Positions 49,100 through 56,705 of a stretch of DNA of 64,000 nt are shown one piece after another. Position 1 is the first letter of the stretch. Every line of letters begins with the position of its first letter. Below the pieces are notes generated by a model. That model saw nothing but the letters and a program-made list of their open reading frames with translations. It ran no database searches and had not been told where the DNA came from. This stretch comes from Candidatus Hydrogenedentota bacterium (GTDB taxonomy: Bacteria; Hydrogenedentota; Hydrogenedentia; Hydrogenedentales; CAILVY01), in contig JAKQOG010000127.1 in assembly GCA_029565395.1 (NCBI GenBank), positions 1 to 64,000 of the forward strand, read 5' to 3'. The translations under genes and the position numbers were made by a program.

Positions 49100-51400
49100 T
49101 TATGGCGTGTGCGAAAGCGCGCTGGGCGGCAGGGATTGCGCTTCGATGCCCGGACCTGCGTATTGCACATCCAGGGCCTTGTTGCCGCCCGCCTGAAAGT
49201 AGATCACCTTAAAGGCGTGTTTCCCTGCGCGAAGCCCGGTGATGCCGGAGATCGTCACGGTTTTGTGCTGGCCGTCGTTGTTGACGAGTTCCGCCCCGTC
49301 AATGTACAGGTTCGCGCCATCGTTGGCCTGCAGGCTGAAGGAATAAACGCCGTCCCGGGGGACCTCCAGGTAACCGGTGAATTCAAGCCCAAACGCCTCG
49401 GCGGGCGTGGGAATCACGTCAAGGCCAATCCGATGCACCGTTTTTTCGGAGACCGGCTTGAGCGTGGAGAAATCAGGCAGTGCAGGCCACTTGCCACCCT
49501 CGAAGTAGCGGCAGCGCAGGCCTGGCTGCGTGGCGCCTGGGGAAACCGCCGCCTTGGGTTCATAGACCTGTTCCGGCTGCATATCGCCGTATTCCTTTTT
49601 AAGATTCGCCAGTGCTCCGTTGCTCTCGCGGTACATGGTAACGCCGTTGCGCTCCGCCACCTCAAAGAACCGTTTCGCGCGCGCCAGAAACGCTGGATCC
49701 AGGATCACTTTAAAATGTTCGTGGTCCATGGTATACGCTTTGGACGCCCGTGCGCGGGTGCGCTCCAGGATGGCATAGTCCACGCTCAACCGCGCCACGC
49801 GGACGCGCTCCAGCGTTTCCGGATCATTCGCAACCACCGCTTCCGCCTTATCCCACAAAGCGTCCGCCTCCGCCAGCAGCGCATCGTTGAGGTGTCGGTG
49901 TTCCGGGCCGATCCAGATATCCATGTGGATGTTTTTATTTTCCACTTCGTCATGAATGAGATCGATATACTTCAGAATGGGTTTGGCCGCTTTGCCATAC
50001 ACCCCTTTGCAAAATTCCTTGATCGCCTTGTCTTTGTCGTAATGCGGGTCCCACAACAGCTTTGCATTGAGATATCCGCTTAGCGGCGACAACTCGCCGT
50101 TCACCGTTGTATATACATCCTGCTCGAATATGCCGCGTACATTATGCTTCGCAAGAAAGTGGATATTGTCATCGCGCACCCGGAGGTTGGGGAACGGCAC
50201 TAAATAATGCGAGAACGACGTGACATAGTCCCACACCCATAGGCGATCGCACATGGTGGCCCAGCCTTTGACATCCTTCACGAACTTTTTATTGTCCGGG
50301 TGATTGCATTTTTCAAACGAATGCGCAAAACAGCATTCAATGCTGCACAACCGGATAATGACGTTCGGCGAAGGCCGCATCGTCTTGGGCGGCTTACGCG
50401 TCCATTGATAGGCCAGCGTATCGATCACCTTGCCGGGAAATTCATCCTTCACCGCATCCGCCACGCGGTTTACCAGCGAGAGCACCGGCGCGATTTGGGA
50501 ATCTTCTTTTTTGGCGAGCGCGGCGCACTTGGCGCATTGGCAATAGTTCCCCCAATCGTTTTGCGACACGGAAAATACCGTCGCTTCGGGATGCTCGCGC
50601 ATCCGCTTTTTGACTTCATCGATCACAATCTTCACCACATCCTCGTTGGTACAGCAGAGTTGCGTGTGGTCCTGGATACGCTTGCCCTTCACCATCGAGA
50701 AATATTCGGGATGCTCCGCAAAATACTTCTCCGGCGGGACCAATGAATTAAACGTGTGAACAAATCCGAAATAGGTCACCTTGCCCCCGTGCTTTTCCGT
50801 GAGTGACGCCGCATTGCCGTTCATCCGGTTCCGGGCGCACCAATCCCCGTCGAAACAGTCTTTTGTAAATGGTTCGCGGTATTCGAGCTCCGGGATCACT
50901 TTTTCATAGAGCGCACGAATTTTAAAGATACCGATCTTTTTCGGAATATGACTGATCGCGGGCGTGTACCAGCGGCAGCCCAGATGATCCTCAAGCAGGC
51001 CATATACGCCATAAAGCGTGCCGCGCGGCTCGCCCCCTGCGATGATCAGATGCCGGTTCGTGGTCCGGATAACGTACCCTTCTTTCCCTAAAGCATCGAA
51101 GTCTATCGATACGTTCGCAGGGTACAAATGGGCGTTCTTACCTAAAATGATTTCATGCTTCTTGACCGGTTCGGAATCCGTCACGATGGGCAGTTCCGCT
51201 CCGGACATTTCCTTTAAAAACCGCTGCAATTCCTCCGCCGCATAGCGCGTGGACGGGGAGGCGTCTTCCGCCACCACAATCTGCGCCTGGGTCCTGCCCC
51301 ACTGCGACACCATAAACGGTTTGCCCAAGACCGATTTCACCGTGGTGCAACCGGTCGAACTCACGATTAGTGCCAGAATAACAATGCTGATGCGCCGCAT
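49100..51400 (-). CDS. DUF4838 lipoprotein with C-terminal PA14-like domain
   Basis: 766 residues. Lipoprotein signal MRRISIVILALIVSSTGC with the modified Cys at 18. Residues about 30-140 form an alpha-glucuronidase N-terminal-like beta domain (YAAEELQRFLKEMSGAELPIV, EGYVIRTTNRHLIIAGGEPRGTLYGVYGLLEDHLGCRWYTP). The DUF4838 central domain (about 180-470) includes FVHTFNSLVPPEKYFAEHPEYFSMVKGKR, VFSVSQNDWGNYCQCAKC and IIRLCSIECCFAHSFEKC. The last 130 residues resemble PA14 (FTGYLEVPRDGVYSFSLQANDGANLYIDGAELVNNDG). Presumed glycoside hydrolase or carbohydrate-binding surface lipoprotein; catalytic residues are unknown. Confidence 0.85.
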   Translation of the reverse strand: MRRISIVILALIVSSTGCTTVKSVLGKPFMVSQWGRTQAQIVVAEDASPSTRYAAEELQRFLKEMSGAELPIVTDSEPVKKHEIILGKNAHLYPANVSIDFDALGKEGYVIRTTNRHLIIAGGEPRGTLYGVYGLLEDHLGCRWYTPAISHIPKKIGIFKIRALYEKVIPELEYREPFTKDCFDGDWCARNRMNGNAASLTEKHGGKVTYFGFVHTFNSLVPPEKYFAEHPEYFSMVKGKRIQDHTQLCCTNEDVVKIVIDEVKKRMREHPEATVFSVSQNDWGNYCQCAKCAALAKKEDSQIAPVLSLVNRVADAVKDEFPGKVIDTLAYQWTRKPPKTMRPSPNVIIRLCSIECCFAHSFEKCNHPDNKKFVKDVKGWATMCDRLWVWDYVTSFSHYLVPFPNLRVRDDNIHFLAKHNVRGIFEQDVYTTVNGELSPLSGYLNAKLLWDPHYDKDKAIKEFCKGVYGKAAKPILKYIDLIHDEVENKNIHMDIWIGPEHRHLNDALLAEADALWDKAEAVVANDPETLERVRVARLSVDYAILERTRARASKAYTMDHEHFKVILDPAFLARAKRFFEVAERNGVTMYRESNGALANLKKEYGDMQPEQVYEPKAAVSPGATQPGLRCRYFEGGKWPALPDFSTLKPVSEKTVHRIGLDVIPTPAEAFGLEFTGYLEVPRDGVYSFSLQANDGANLYIDGAELVNNDGQHKTVTISGITGLRAGKHAFKVIYFQAGGNKALDVQYAGPGIEAQSLPPSALSHTP

Positions 51401-51493
51401 AGTGTTTTCCTCTCGCTAAAAGAACATGAACTCGCTTTTGTAGTTGTACCATAGTCACCGAGGCTGGGTAAACTGCACACTAAAAGGAATTGC

Positions 51494-51754
51494 TTACTTG
51501 ATTTTTTTCAGCCAGGCAGTGAGTTCGACGGCGCGGTGATCGCGGTGCATGGTTTGAAGTTTGTTCGCGAGAATGCGCGCTTCCTGAATGCGGCCAAGCT
51601 CTCCCAGGCAGCGGGCGCGGCCATACAAAATATCCGGGTGATTCGGATAGGCGTGACCGATCTCTTCCAGGAGGGCATCCGCCTGGGCATAGTGGCGCTT
51701 CTCGAACATATACCGGGCGCGTTCATATTTGTCCCGCAGGTCTGCATCAAACAT
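51494..51754 (-). CDS. Small TPR-like protein
   Basis: 86 residues. MFDADLRDKYERARYMFEKRHYAQADALLEEIGHAYPNHPDILYGRARCLGELGRIQEARILANKLQTMHRDHRAVELTAWLKKI fits two and a half TPR helix pairs with the W/L-x-x-L/G-x3-A/x5-A pattern. GGAG at 7 nt upstream. Last gene of the 55842-to-51494 glycan operon, 21 nt after the asparagine synthase. Likely an adaptor that holds the glycosyltransferases or another assembly protein, which is inference. Confidence 0.7.
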   Translation of the reverse strand: MFDADLRDKYERARYMFEKRHYAQADALLEEIGHAYPNHPDILYGRARCLGELGRIQEARILANKLQTMHRDHRAVELTAWLKKIK

Positions 51755-51775
51755 AACGTCTCTCCGCCACCTCCT

Positions 51776-53662
51776 TTATACGCCAAGCGCCGATTTGGTT
51801 TCCACTTGCCGCAGCCAGTGCTCGAACAGGAGAACAGCCCAAAGGTGATGCCCGTAGTTTTCCACGCCTGCCACATGCCGGTCAAAGAGACGTTGAATAG
51901 GGTCTACCATCAGGTATTGCGCACACCGGCTTCCGCTTTCAAGCACAAGTTCCCGGAAATGGTCCCGCAATTCCTTCCGGAACCATCGATGGATGGGAAT
52001 GGCGAAGCCTTGTTTGCGTTGCGCCAGTAATGCAGGCGGAAGCGTATCGCGCAAGGCGTATTTCATCAGGCGTTTTGAAACACCCTGCGCATATTTCAAT
52101 GGGAATGGCACCGTGGCGGCAAATTCGACCAACCGGTGATCCAGCAACGGCACACGCGCCTCCAATCCGTGCGCCATGCTCATCCGGTCCACCTTGGTCA
52201 AAATATCATCCGGCAGATACATCATTGTGTCCAGGTAAAGCATCCGGTTGTTATCCGGGAGCGTCTGTGCCCGCGTGCAATGTTCCGCATAGCGATCTAT
52301 CTGGTGGTTAAAGACTGCCTGCGCAAAATCCGAGGTGTACAACGCTTGGCGCAGTTCCGGTCCGAAACAGGTAAGCCTGCGGCGGAAACTTTCGTCCGGA
52401 GACAGAAACGTATCCTGGGCAAATCGGCGCAGTTGATGCACGGCGGGCGATTCCGGCCATGTATGCAACATTACAGCCGCCAGTTGCCGCACCGGGCCGG
52501 GAATTTTCCGAAACGTCGCCACCTGCAGGTTACGATGCATCCAGGTATATCCCCCGAACAATTCATCGCCGCCATCGCCGGAAAGCGCCACGGTTACTGA
52601 GCCCCGCGCCACTTGGGATACCAGCCACATGGGCAGCGCCGAAGAATCCGCGAAGGGTTCGCCGAAATGCCGTACGAAGCGCGCAACGGTGTCTATCATG
52701 TCCGGATGCAGGATTTCCTCCGTGTGGTCGGCGCCGAAATGCTGCGCGGCGATTCTGGCGAAACGCGTTTCATCGCGATGCGCGTCATCAAATCCAATCG
52801 TGAAGGTTTTGACCGGTTTATCCGAACAGCGGCTCAATGCGGCCACCACCGCGCTGGAATCCATGCCGCCGCTCAGAAATGCGCCCAAGGGCACATCGCT
52901 GATCCGCTGCATGCACACCGCATCATCCAGCAGTGAGAGAAAGGCTTCCGCCGCGCTGGGGAGTGTCCAGGCCGGATCTTCTTTAAATTCCAACCGCCAA
53001 TACTGCTCATGCGTGATGCGGCCCTCTTCCACCACAAGCCTTTCGCCCGGCATCAGTTTAAACACGTTTTTGTAGATGGTGTCCGGGCCGGGAATGTAGA
53101 GATAGGTGAAATAGGCGTCGATCGCGGCCGGATTCAGTCCCTGCCCGGCAAACCCGCCCTGTACCAGTGCGTCGAGTTCCGAGGCAAAGGCCACCGCACC
53201 GTTTTGTTGGGTATAGAACAGCGGCTTGATGCCCAGCCGATCCCGCACCAGTACCAGCCGGCGGCGTTCCTTGTCAAAGCAAGCGTAGGCAAACATGCCA
53301 TTCAATTGTTGCACCGCATTGTCACCCCACACGCGGTGCGCTTCCAGCAACACTTCCGTATCGCATTTTGTGTGAAAAGAAGATCCACGCGCCTCCAATA
53401 TTTCCTGCAATTCCTGAAAATTGTATATCTCCCCGTTGAACACGATTACGAGGTTGCCGTCCGTGCTGACCATGGGCTGATGTCCGGCATGGGTGGTATC
53501 CAGAATACTGAGGCGCCGATGGGCTAATCCTGCGCCTGGCTGATGCCATGCGCCGGAATCATCCGGTCCTCGGTGTGCGAGGGCCGTACTCATGCGATCC
53601 AGCCGATATAGGTCTACTTCGTGGCCCGGATCGTCATACACTATGCCGCAAATTCCACACAC
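51776..53662 (-). CDS. asnB: Asparagine synthase (glutamine-hydrolysing) / amidotransferase
   Basis: 628 residues from a GTG giving MCGICGIVYDD, so Cys2 is the N-terminal nucleophile of the glutaminase. MSTALAHRGPDDSG, LAHRRLSILD and VFNGEIYN are the class II glutaminase motifs. The synthetase domain has DVPLGAFLSGGMDSSAVVAAL (PP-loop SGGxDS) and ALSGDGGDELFGGYTWMH. Length and neighbours (glycosyltransferases) match the amidotransferases of exopolysaccharide clusters, which probably amidate a uronic acid in the polymer instead of making free asparagine. Starts 3 nt after the upstream glycosyltransferase stop. Confidence 0.88.
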   Translation of the reverse strand: MCGICGIVYDDPGHEVDLYRLDRMSTALAHRGPDDSGAWHQPGAGLAHRRLSILDTTHAGHQPMVSTDGNLVIVFNGEIYNFQELQEILEARGSSFHTKCDTEVLLEAHRVWGDNAVQQLNGMFAYACFDKERRRLVLVRDRLGIKPLFYTQQNGAVAFASELDALVQGGFAGQGLNPAAIDAYFTYLYIPGPDTIYKNVFKLMPGERLVVEEGRITHEQYWRLEFKEDPAWTLPSAAEAFLSLLDDAVCMQRISDVPLGAFLSGGMDSSAVVAALSRCSDKPVKTFTIGFDDAHRDETRFARIAAQHFGADHTEEILHPDMIDTVARFVRHFGEPFADSSALPMWLVSQVARGSVTVALSGDGGDELFGGYTWMHRNLQVATFRKIPGPVRQLAAVMLHTWPESPAVHQLRRFAQDTFLSPDESFRRRLTCFGPELRQALYTSDFAQAVFNHQIDRYAEHCTRAQTLPDNNRMLYLDTMMYLPDDILTKVDRMSMAHGLEARVPLLDHRLVEFAATVPFPLKYAQGVSKRLMKYALRDTLPPALLAQRKQGFAIPIHRWFRKELRDHFRELVLESGSRCAQYLMVDPIQRLFDRHVAGVENYGHHLWAVLLFEHWLRQVETKSALGV

Positions 53663-53665
53663 GGC

Positions 53666-54790
53666 TCAGCGTTTCCCTTTCATGTGTTGTGTCAATAATT
53701 CATGATACAGGGCGCGGTGCCGATCCACCATCTGCTCCACGGACAGATTTTCCCGTACCCATTTCGCCGCCGCCGCGCCCATGCGCCGCGCCTCCTCCGG
53801 ATGTTCCAGGCATGCTTCCACCGCATTCGCAAAATCCTTTGGATCGCGCGTATATACCAGGCGTCCTGTCTCTCCATCATGCACCAGTTCTTTGACCCCG
53901 CCCACCGCCGCCGCCACCACCGGCTTCCCCATGGCCATGGATTCCATGATGGCGTTCGGAAAGCCTTCCCGTTGCGAACACAGCAAGGCGACATCCATGA
54001 CGGCGTGCAGTTCCGTAATTTCGTTGATGGTGGCAAACCGGTTGAAGTGTTCCGCATACCCGCGCCGCCGAACCAGCCGCCCCATGTCGTCCACCAGGGG
54101 GCCGGAACCCACCAGAACAAAATGCACGTCGTTTCGGTGTTCGAGCAAATGGAACGCCATTTCCATAAACAATCGGTGATCCTTCACCGGACTGAAATTG
54201 GCCACCATGCCGATGATATGTTTTTCTTTAGGCAGGCCAAACCGTTCCCGCAGTGCGCTATTCGAGTCATTGCATTGAAATTCATTTACAGGCAGGCCAT
54301 TCAGTATTACCCGCACTAGCGATTCATCCGCCTGTTCCCGCTGCCGGACATCCGCCGCCACCGCCTCACAGTTCGCCACAACCGCCTGCACGTACCGGTT
54401 CGCACGGCGTTGCATAAAGAGATGCCGGCGCTTCTGCCAATGTGCGAGCTCACGCCGGCTCGAGAGAATCACCGGCACGCTAATCTTGCGTGCTGCTTTA
54501 TTGGCGAACAGATCAAACCCGAAAAGGAACGAGTGCATAATCTGGGGGGGATGACTGCGCAGGAGTGCTCCGATTTTTCTCTGAAGCCTGAAATCCCAGC
54601 CGCTATGACCCTCCAAAATGTTCACGCGCGCGGCAGTTCTACGCGCCTCCCCAATCCAGGCCCCGCCCGCGTTCGTGCAAATCAGATTCACTTCGTATTC
54701 ATCCGCCAATCCCGCCATTAGATACAGCAATTGGCGTTCCGTCCCGCCCACGCGCATGCTTGGAATGATATACGTAATCCGCGGCTGCAT
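53666..54790 (-). CDS. Group 1 (GT4) glycosyltransferase
   Basis: 374 residues from the ATG at 54790; the frame is open to 54934, but the extra part lies inside the upstream gene. ITYIIPSMRVGGTERQLLYLMAGLADEYEVNLICT opens the N-terminal GT-B half, and PQIMHSFLFGFDLFANKAARKISVPVILSSRRELAHW follows. The donor half has GMVANFSPVKDHRLFMEMAFHLLE, FVLVGSGPLVDDMGRLV and the EX7E motif in CSQREGFPNAIMESMAMGKPVVAAAVGGVKELV. A typical exopolysaccharide sugar transferase. Two nt separate its start from the upstream stop. Confidence 0.88.
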   Translation of the reverse strand: MQPRITYIIPSMRVGGTERQLLYLMAGLADEYEVNLICTNAGGAWIGEARRTAARVNILEGHSGWDFRLQRKIGALLRSHPPQIMHSFLFGFDLFANKAARKISVPVILSSRRELAHWQKRRHLFMQRRANRYVQAVVANCEAVAADVRQREQADESLVRVILNGLPVNEFQCNDSNSALRERFGLPKEKHIIGMVANFSPVKDHRLFMEMAFHLLEHRNDVHFVLVGSGPLVDDMGRLVRRRGYAEHFNRFATINEITELHAVMDVALLCSQREGFPNAIMESMAMGKPVVAAAVGGVKELVHDGETGRLVYTRDPKDFANAVEACLEHPEEARRMGAAAAKWVRENLSVEQMVDRHRALYHELLTQHMKGKR

Positions 54791-54792
54791 GG

Positions 54793-55842
54793 CTATACAA
54801 CGCTCCTTAAGATTTCCAGCAGACGTGGGGCCGCCACGCGCAACGAATACCGCTCCTCCACCGTCGCGCGTGCCGCCTCGCCCAATTGTTTCCGGTACGC
54901 CGGCTCCCGTAATCGATCTATCGACGCGCGCCACTCCTCCGGCTGTTCCGCAAACAGGCCGTTCCGCTCATGCTCGATGATCTCCAGCGCCGCCCCGTAC
55001 GGCGTAGCGATGCAGGGAATCCCGCATGCCATGTACACCAGCGCTTTCAGCGCACACTTGCCCCGCGTCCATTCATCCCTGGTCTGTGGCATCAGCCCCA
55101 CCGAGAACTGCTGCGCCTCCGCCACTTCCGTATCGAAATTCCATGGCTCCACAATGACATGATCCCACGATAGCTTCCGCGCATCCGCCCCCACCAATAC
55201 CACCCGGGCGCCGGATAGATGCGTCAAGACTTCCCGGAGCGGAAACAGCGTGGGCGTCGTGCTTGGCGAACCTATCCAGCCCACGGAAAACGCCTCCGGA
55301 GCGTTCGGTGGCGGTATAAACCGGTCCGTGTCCACCACCGTCGGGAATACGTCCACATGGCCGTTAAATTTCCGTGCTTCGTCCGCGAGCCATGCATTTC
55401 CCGCAAGAATTCGATCCGATATTTTCATCAACGCAGCAATCTGCGCACGGTCTTCCAGCAGTTTCCACATCCCCCGCAACGGATGCGGCGGCGCAAGATG
55501 TACCGCGTCATCAAGGTCATACACAATCCTCCGGGCGCGGCGCTTTAGTAATCCCGGCAGCCCCCGGAGATATGCGCTCATCAATGCCTTCTGCACAAAA
55601 ACCGCATCATACCGCCCCGCCGACAAGATCTGTTCTATCCGGCGCGGAGTCTCATGAAGGTGATACCAAAAGGCCCGGCCCTGCCGTTCCGGGCCCGTCA
55701 GCCGCCTCCATGCCGCCTCCGCCATCGGCGCCGCTACTGTGCACTCCACGCCCTGGCTCCGCAAATGCGGCAGAAACTGCCCCACCCTGTACCGAGGGCT
55801 GGCAGCCGCGTCCGGATACAATGTCAAAAACACTACTCGCAT
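54793..55842 (-). CDS. GT4-like glycosyltransferase
   Basis: 349 residues. MRVVFLTLYPDAAASPRYRVGQFLPHLRSQGVECTVAAP opens a GT-B fold, and DAVFVQKALMSAYLRGLPGLLKRRARRIVYDLDDAVHL is seen in a group-1 subfamily. FSVGWIGSPSTTPTLFPLREVLTHL and FSVGLMPQTRDEWTRGKCALKALVYMACGIPCIATPYGAALEII form the donor half, with the E-x7-E-like acidic pair somewhat altered. ATG at 55842 is preferred to the TTG at 55854. First gene of the second glycan operon. Upstream 150 nt hold the AbrB/Doc promoter on the opposite strand. Confidence 0.82.
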   Translation of the reverse strand: MRVVFLTLYPDAAASPRYRVGQFLPHLRSQGVECTVAAPMAEAAWRRLTGPERQGRAFWYHLHETPRRIEQILSAGRYDAVFVQKALMSAYLRGLPGLLKRRARRIVYDLDDAVHLAPPHPLRGMWKLLEDRAQIAALMKISDRILAGNAWLADEARKFNGHVDVFPTVVDTDRFIPPPNAPEAFSVGWIGSPSTTPTLFPLREVLTHLSGARVVLVGADARKLSWDHVIVEPWNFDTEVAEAQQFSVGLMPQTRDEWTRGKCALKALVYMACGIPCIATPYGAALEIIEHERNGLFAEQPEEWRASIDRLREPAYRKQLGEAARATVEERYSLRVAAPRLLEILRSVV

Positions 55843-55953
55843 GCGCTTTCCCAACCGGCCATACCTTCCACCCTTATACTAATACCTAGCCACGTAAAAA
55901 CGCCAAGTAATACAGATTCGGTTGATTTGAACTAGGATAATCGCCCCAAGCGC

Positions 55954-55994
55954 TTGACGAAATTGGAAAAGGGTTATACAATGTGATAACGGAG
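55954..55994 (+). promoter_or_regulatory. Promoter and ribosome site of the AbrB/Doc operon
   Basis: TTGACG (55954-55959), 17-bp spacer, TACAAT (55977-55982), with GGAG at 55991-55994 about 9 nt before the antitoxin ATG. Confidence 0.72.
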
Positions 55995-56003
55995 AAAAAC
56001 AAC

Positions 56004-56228
56004 ATGAAAAAACTTACCAAGCATGGAAACAGCCTGGCGCTCGTGATCGAACGGCCGATTCTGGATCTGCTCAAACTGGATGCGAACACCCCCTTGGAAA
56101 TATCCACCGACGGAGATATCCTTATCGTCAAACCCCACCGCAGCCGGAAGGCAAACAAAAAGGTCAAGGAAGCGCTTGCGTGGGTGAATGACCACTATGG
56201 CAATGCATTGCAGCGGCTGGCGGAATAA
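56004..56228 (+). CDS. AbrB/MazE-fold antitoxin partner of Doc
   Basis: 74 residues from the ATG at 56004. MKKLTKHGNSLALVIERPILDLLKLDANTPLEISTDGDILIVKP is the swapped-hairpin AbrB domain ('K-HGNS-ALVI'), and a basic helix (HRSRKANKKVKEALAWVNDHYGNALQRLA) follows. It binds DNA as a dimer and uses the tail against the toxin. Its TAA is immediately followed by the doc ATG. AbrB-type antitoxin with a Doc/Fic toxin instead of Phd is a known but less common pairing. Confidence 0.85.
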   Translation: MKKLTKHGNSLALVIERPILDLLKLDANTPLEISTDGDILIVKPHRSRKANKKVKEALAWVNDHYGNALQRLAE

Positions 56229-56636
56229 ATGAATCCAATTTTTCTATCCATTGAGGATATTTTGGAAATCCACAGCGATCAAATACGGCGTTACGGGGGA
56301 ACCATGGTAATTCGGGATACTCTCCTCCTGCAATCAGCAATCGCACAACCGTGTGCAATGTTTTCAGGAAAGTTCCTTTACCATGATCTGTTTGAGATGG
56401 CCTCTGCATATTTGTTTCATCTTGTGATGAATCATCCTTTTCTCGACGGAAATAAAAGGACCGGTGGTGCTGCCGCCCTTGTTTTTCTTTTTTTGAACGG
56501 TGTAAAACCGGGAATTAATGAAGATTCCTTTGCAGACATGGTGTTATCCGTTGCTCGCGGCGAAATAAAAAAACCTGAAATTGCGCTATTCTTCCGGAAA
56601 GCCTGTACAGGTTTTGAGCAGACGGACTTATCATGA
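56229..56636 (+). CDS. doc: Doc-family (death on curing) Fic-fold toxin
   Basis: 135 residues. The Fic/Doc active site HPFLDGNKRTGG spans residues 69-80 with catalytic His69. RDTLLLQSAIAQPCAMFSGKFLYHDLFEMASAYLFHLVMN precedes it and AAALVFLFLNGVKP follows, as in Doc. Doc phosphorylates EF-Tu and stops translation. Here the motif contains DGN where P1 Doc has DAN, closer to AMP-transferring Fic proteins, so the exact modification is open. Starts with no gap after the antitoxin. Confidence 0.9.
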   Translation: MNPIFLSIEDILEIHSDQIRRYGGTMVIRDTLLLQSAIAQPCAMFSGKFLYHDLFEMASAYLFHLVMNHPFLDGNKRTGGAAALVFLFLNGVKPGINEDSFADMVLSVARGEIKKPEIALFFRKACTGFEQTDLS

Positions 56637-56705
56637 GTTGAATTGAATAATCCATCCCCGCACAATGTTCCAATAAACAGAACCCGGCAACTACGGAGCA
56701 ATACA

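Noticed and set aside
53009-53527. 172-codon plus-strand frame over asnB, and similar long frames at 13711, 16225, 49109 and 58827
   Set aside because: All lie antisense to genes with complete domain signatures, and their start sites lack ribosome-binding sequences.
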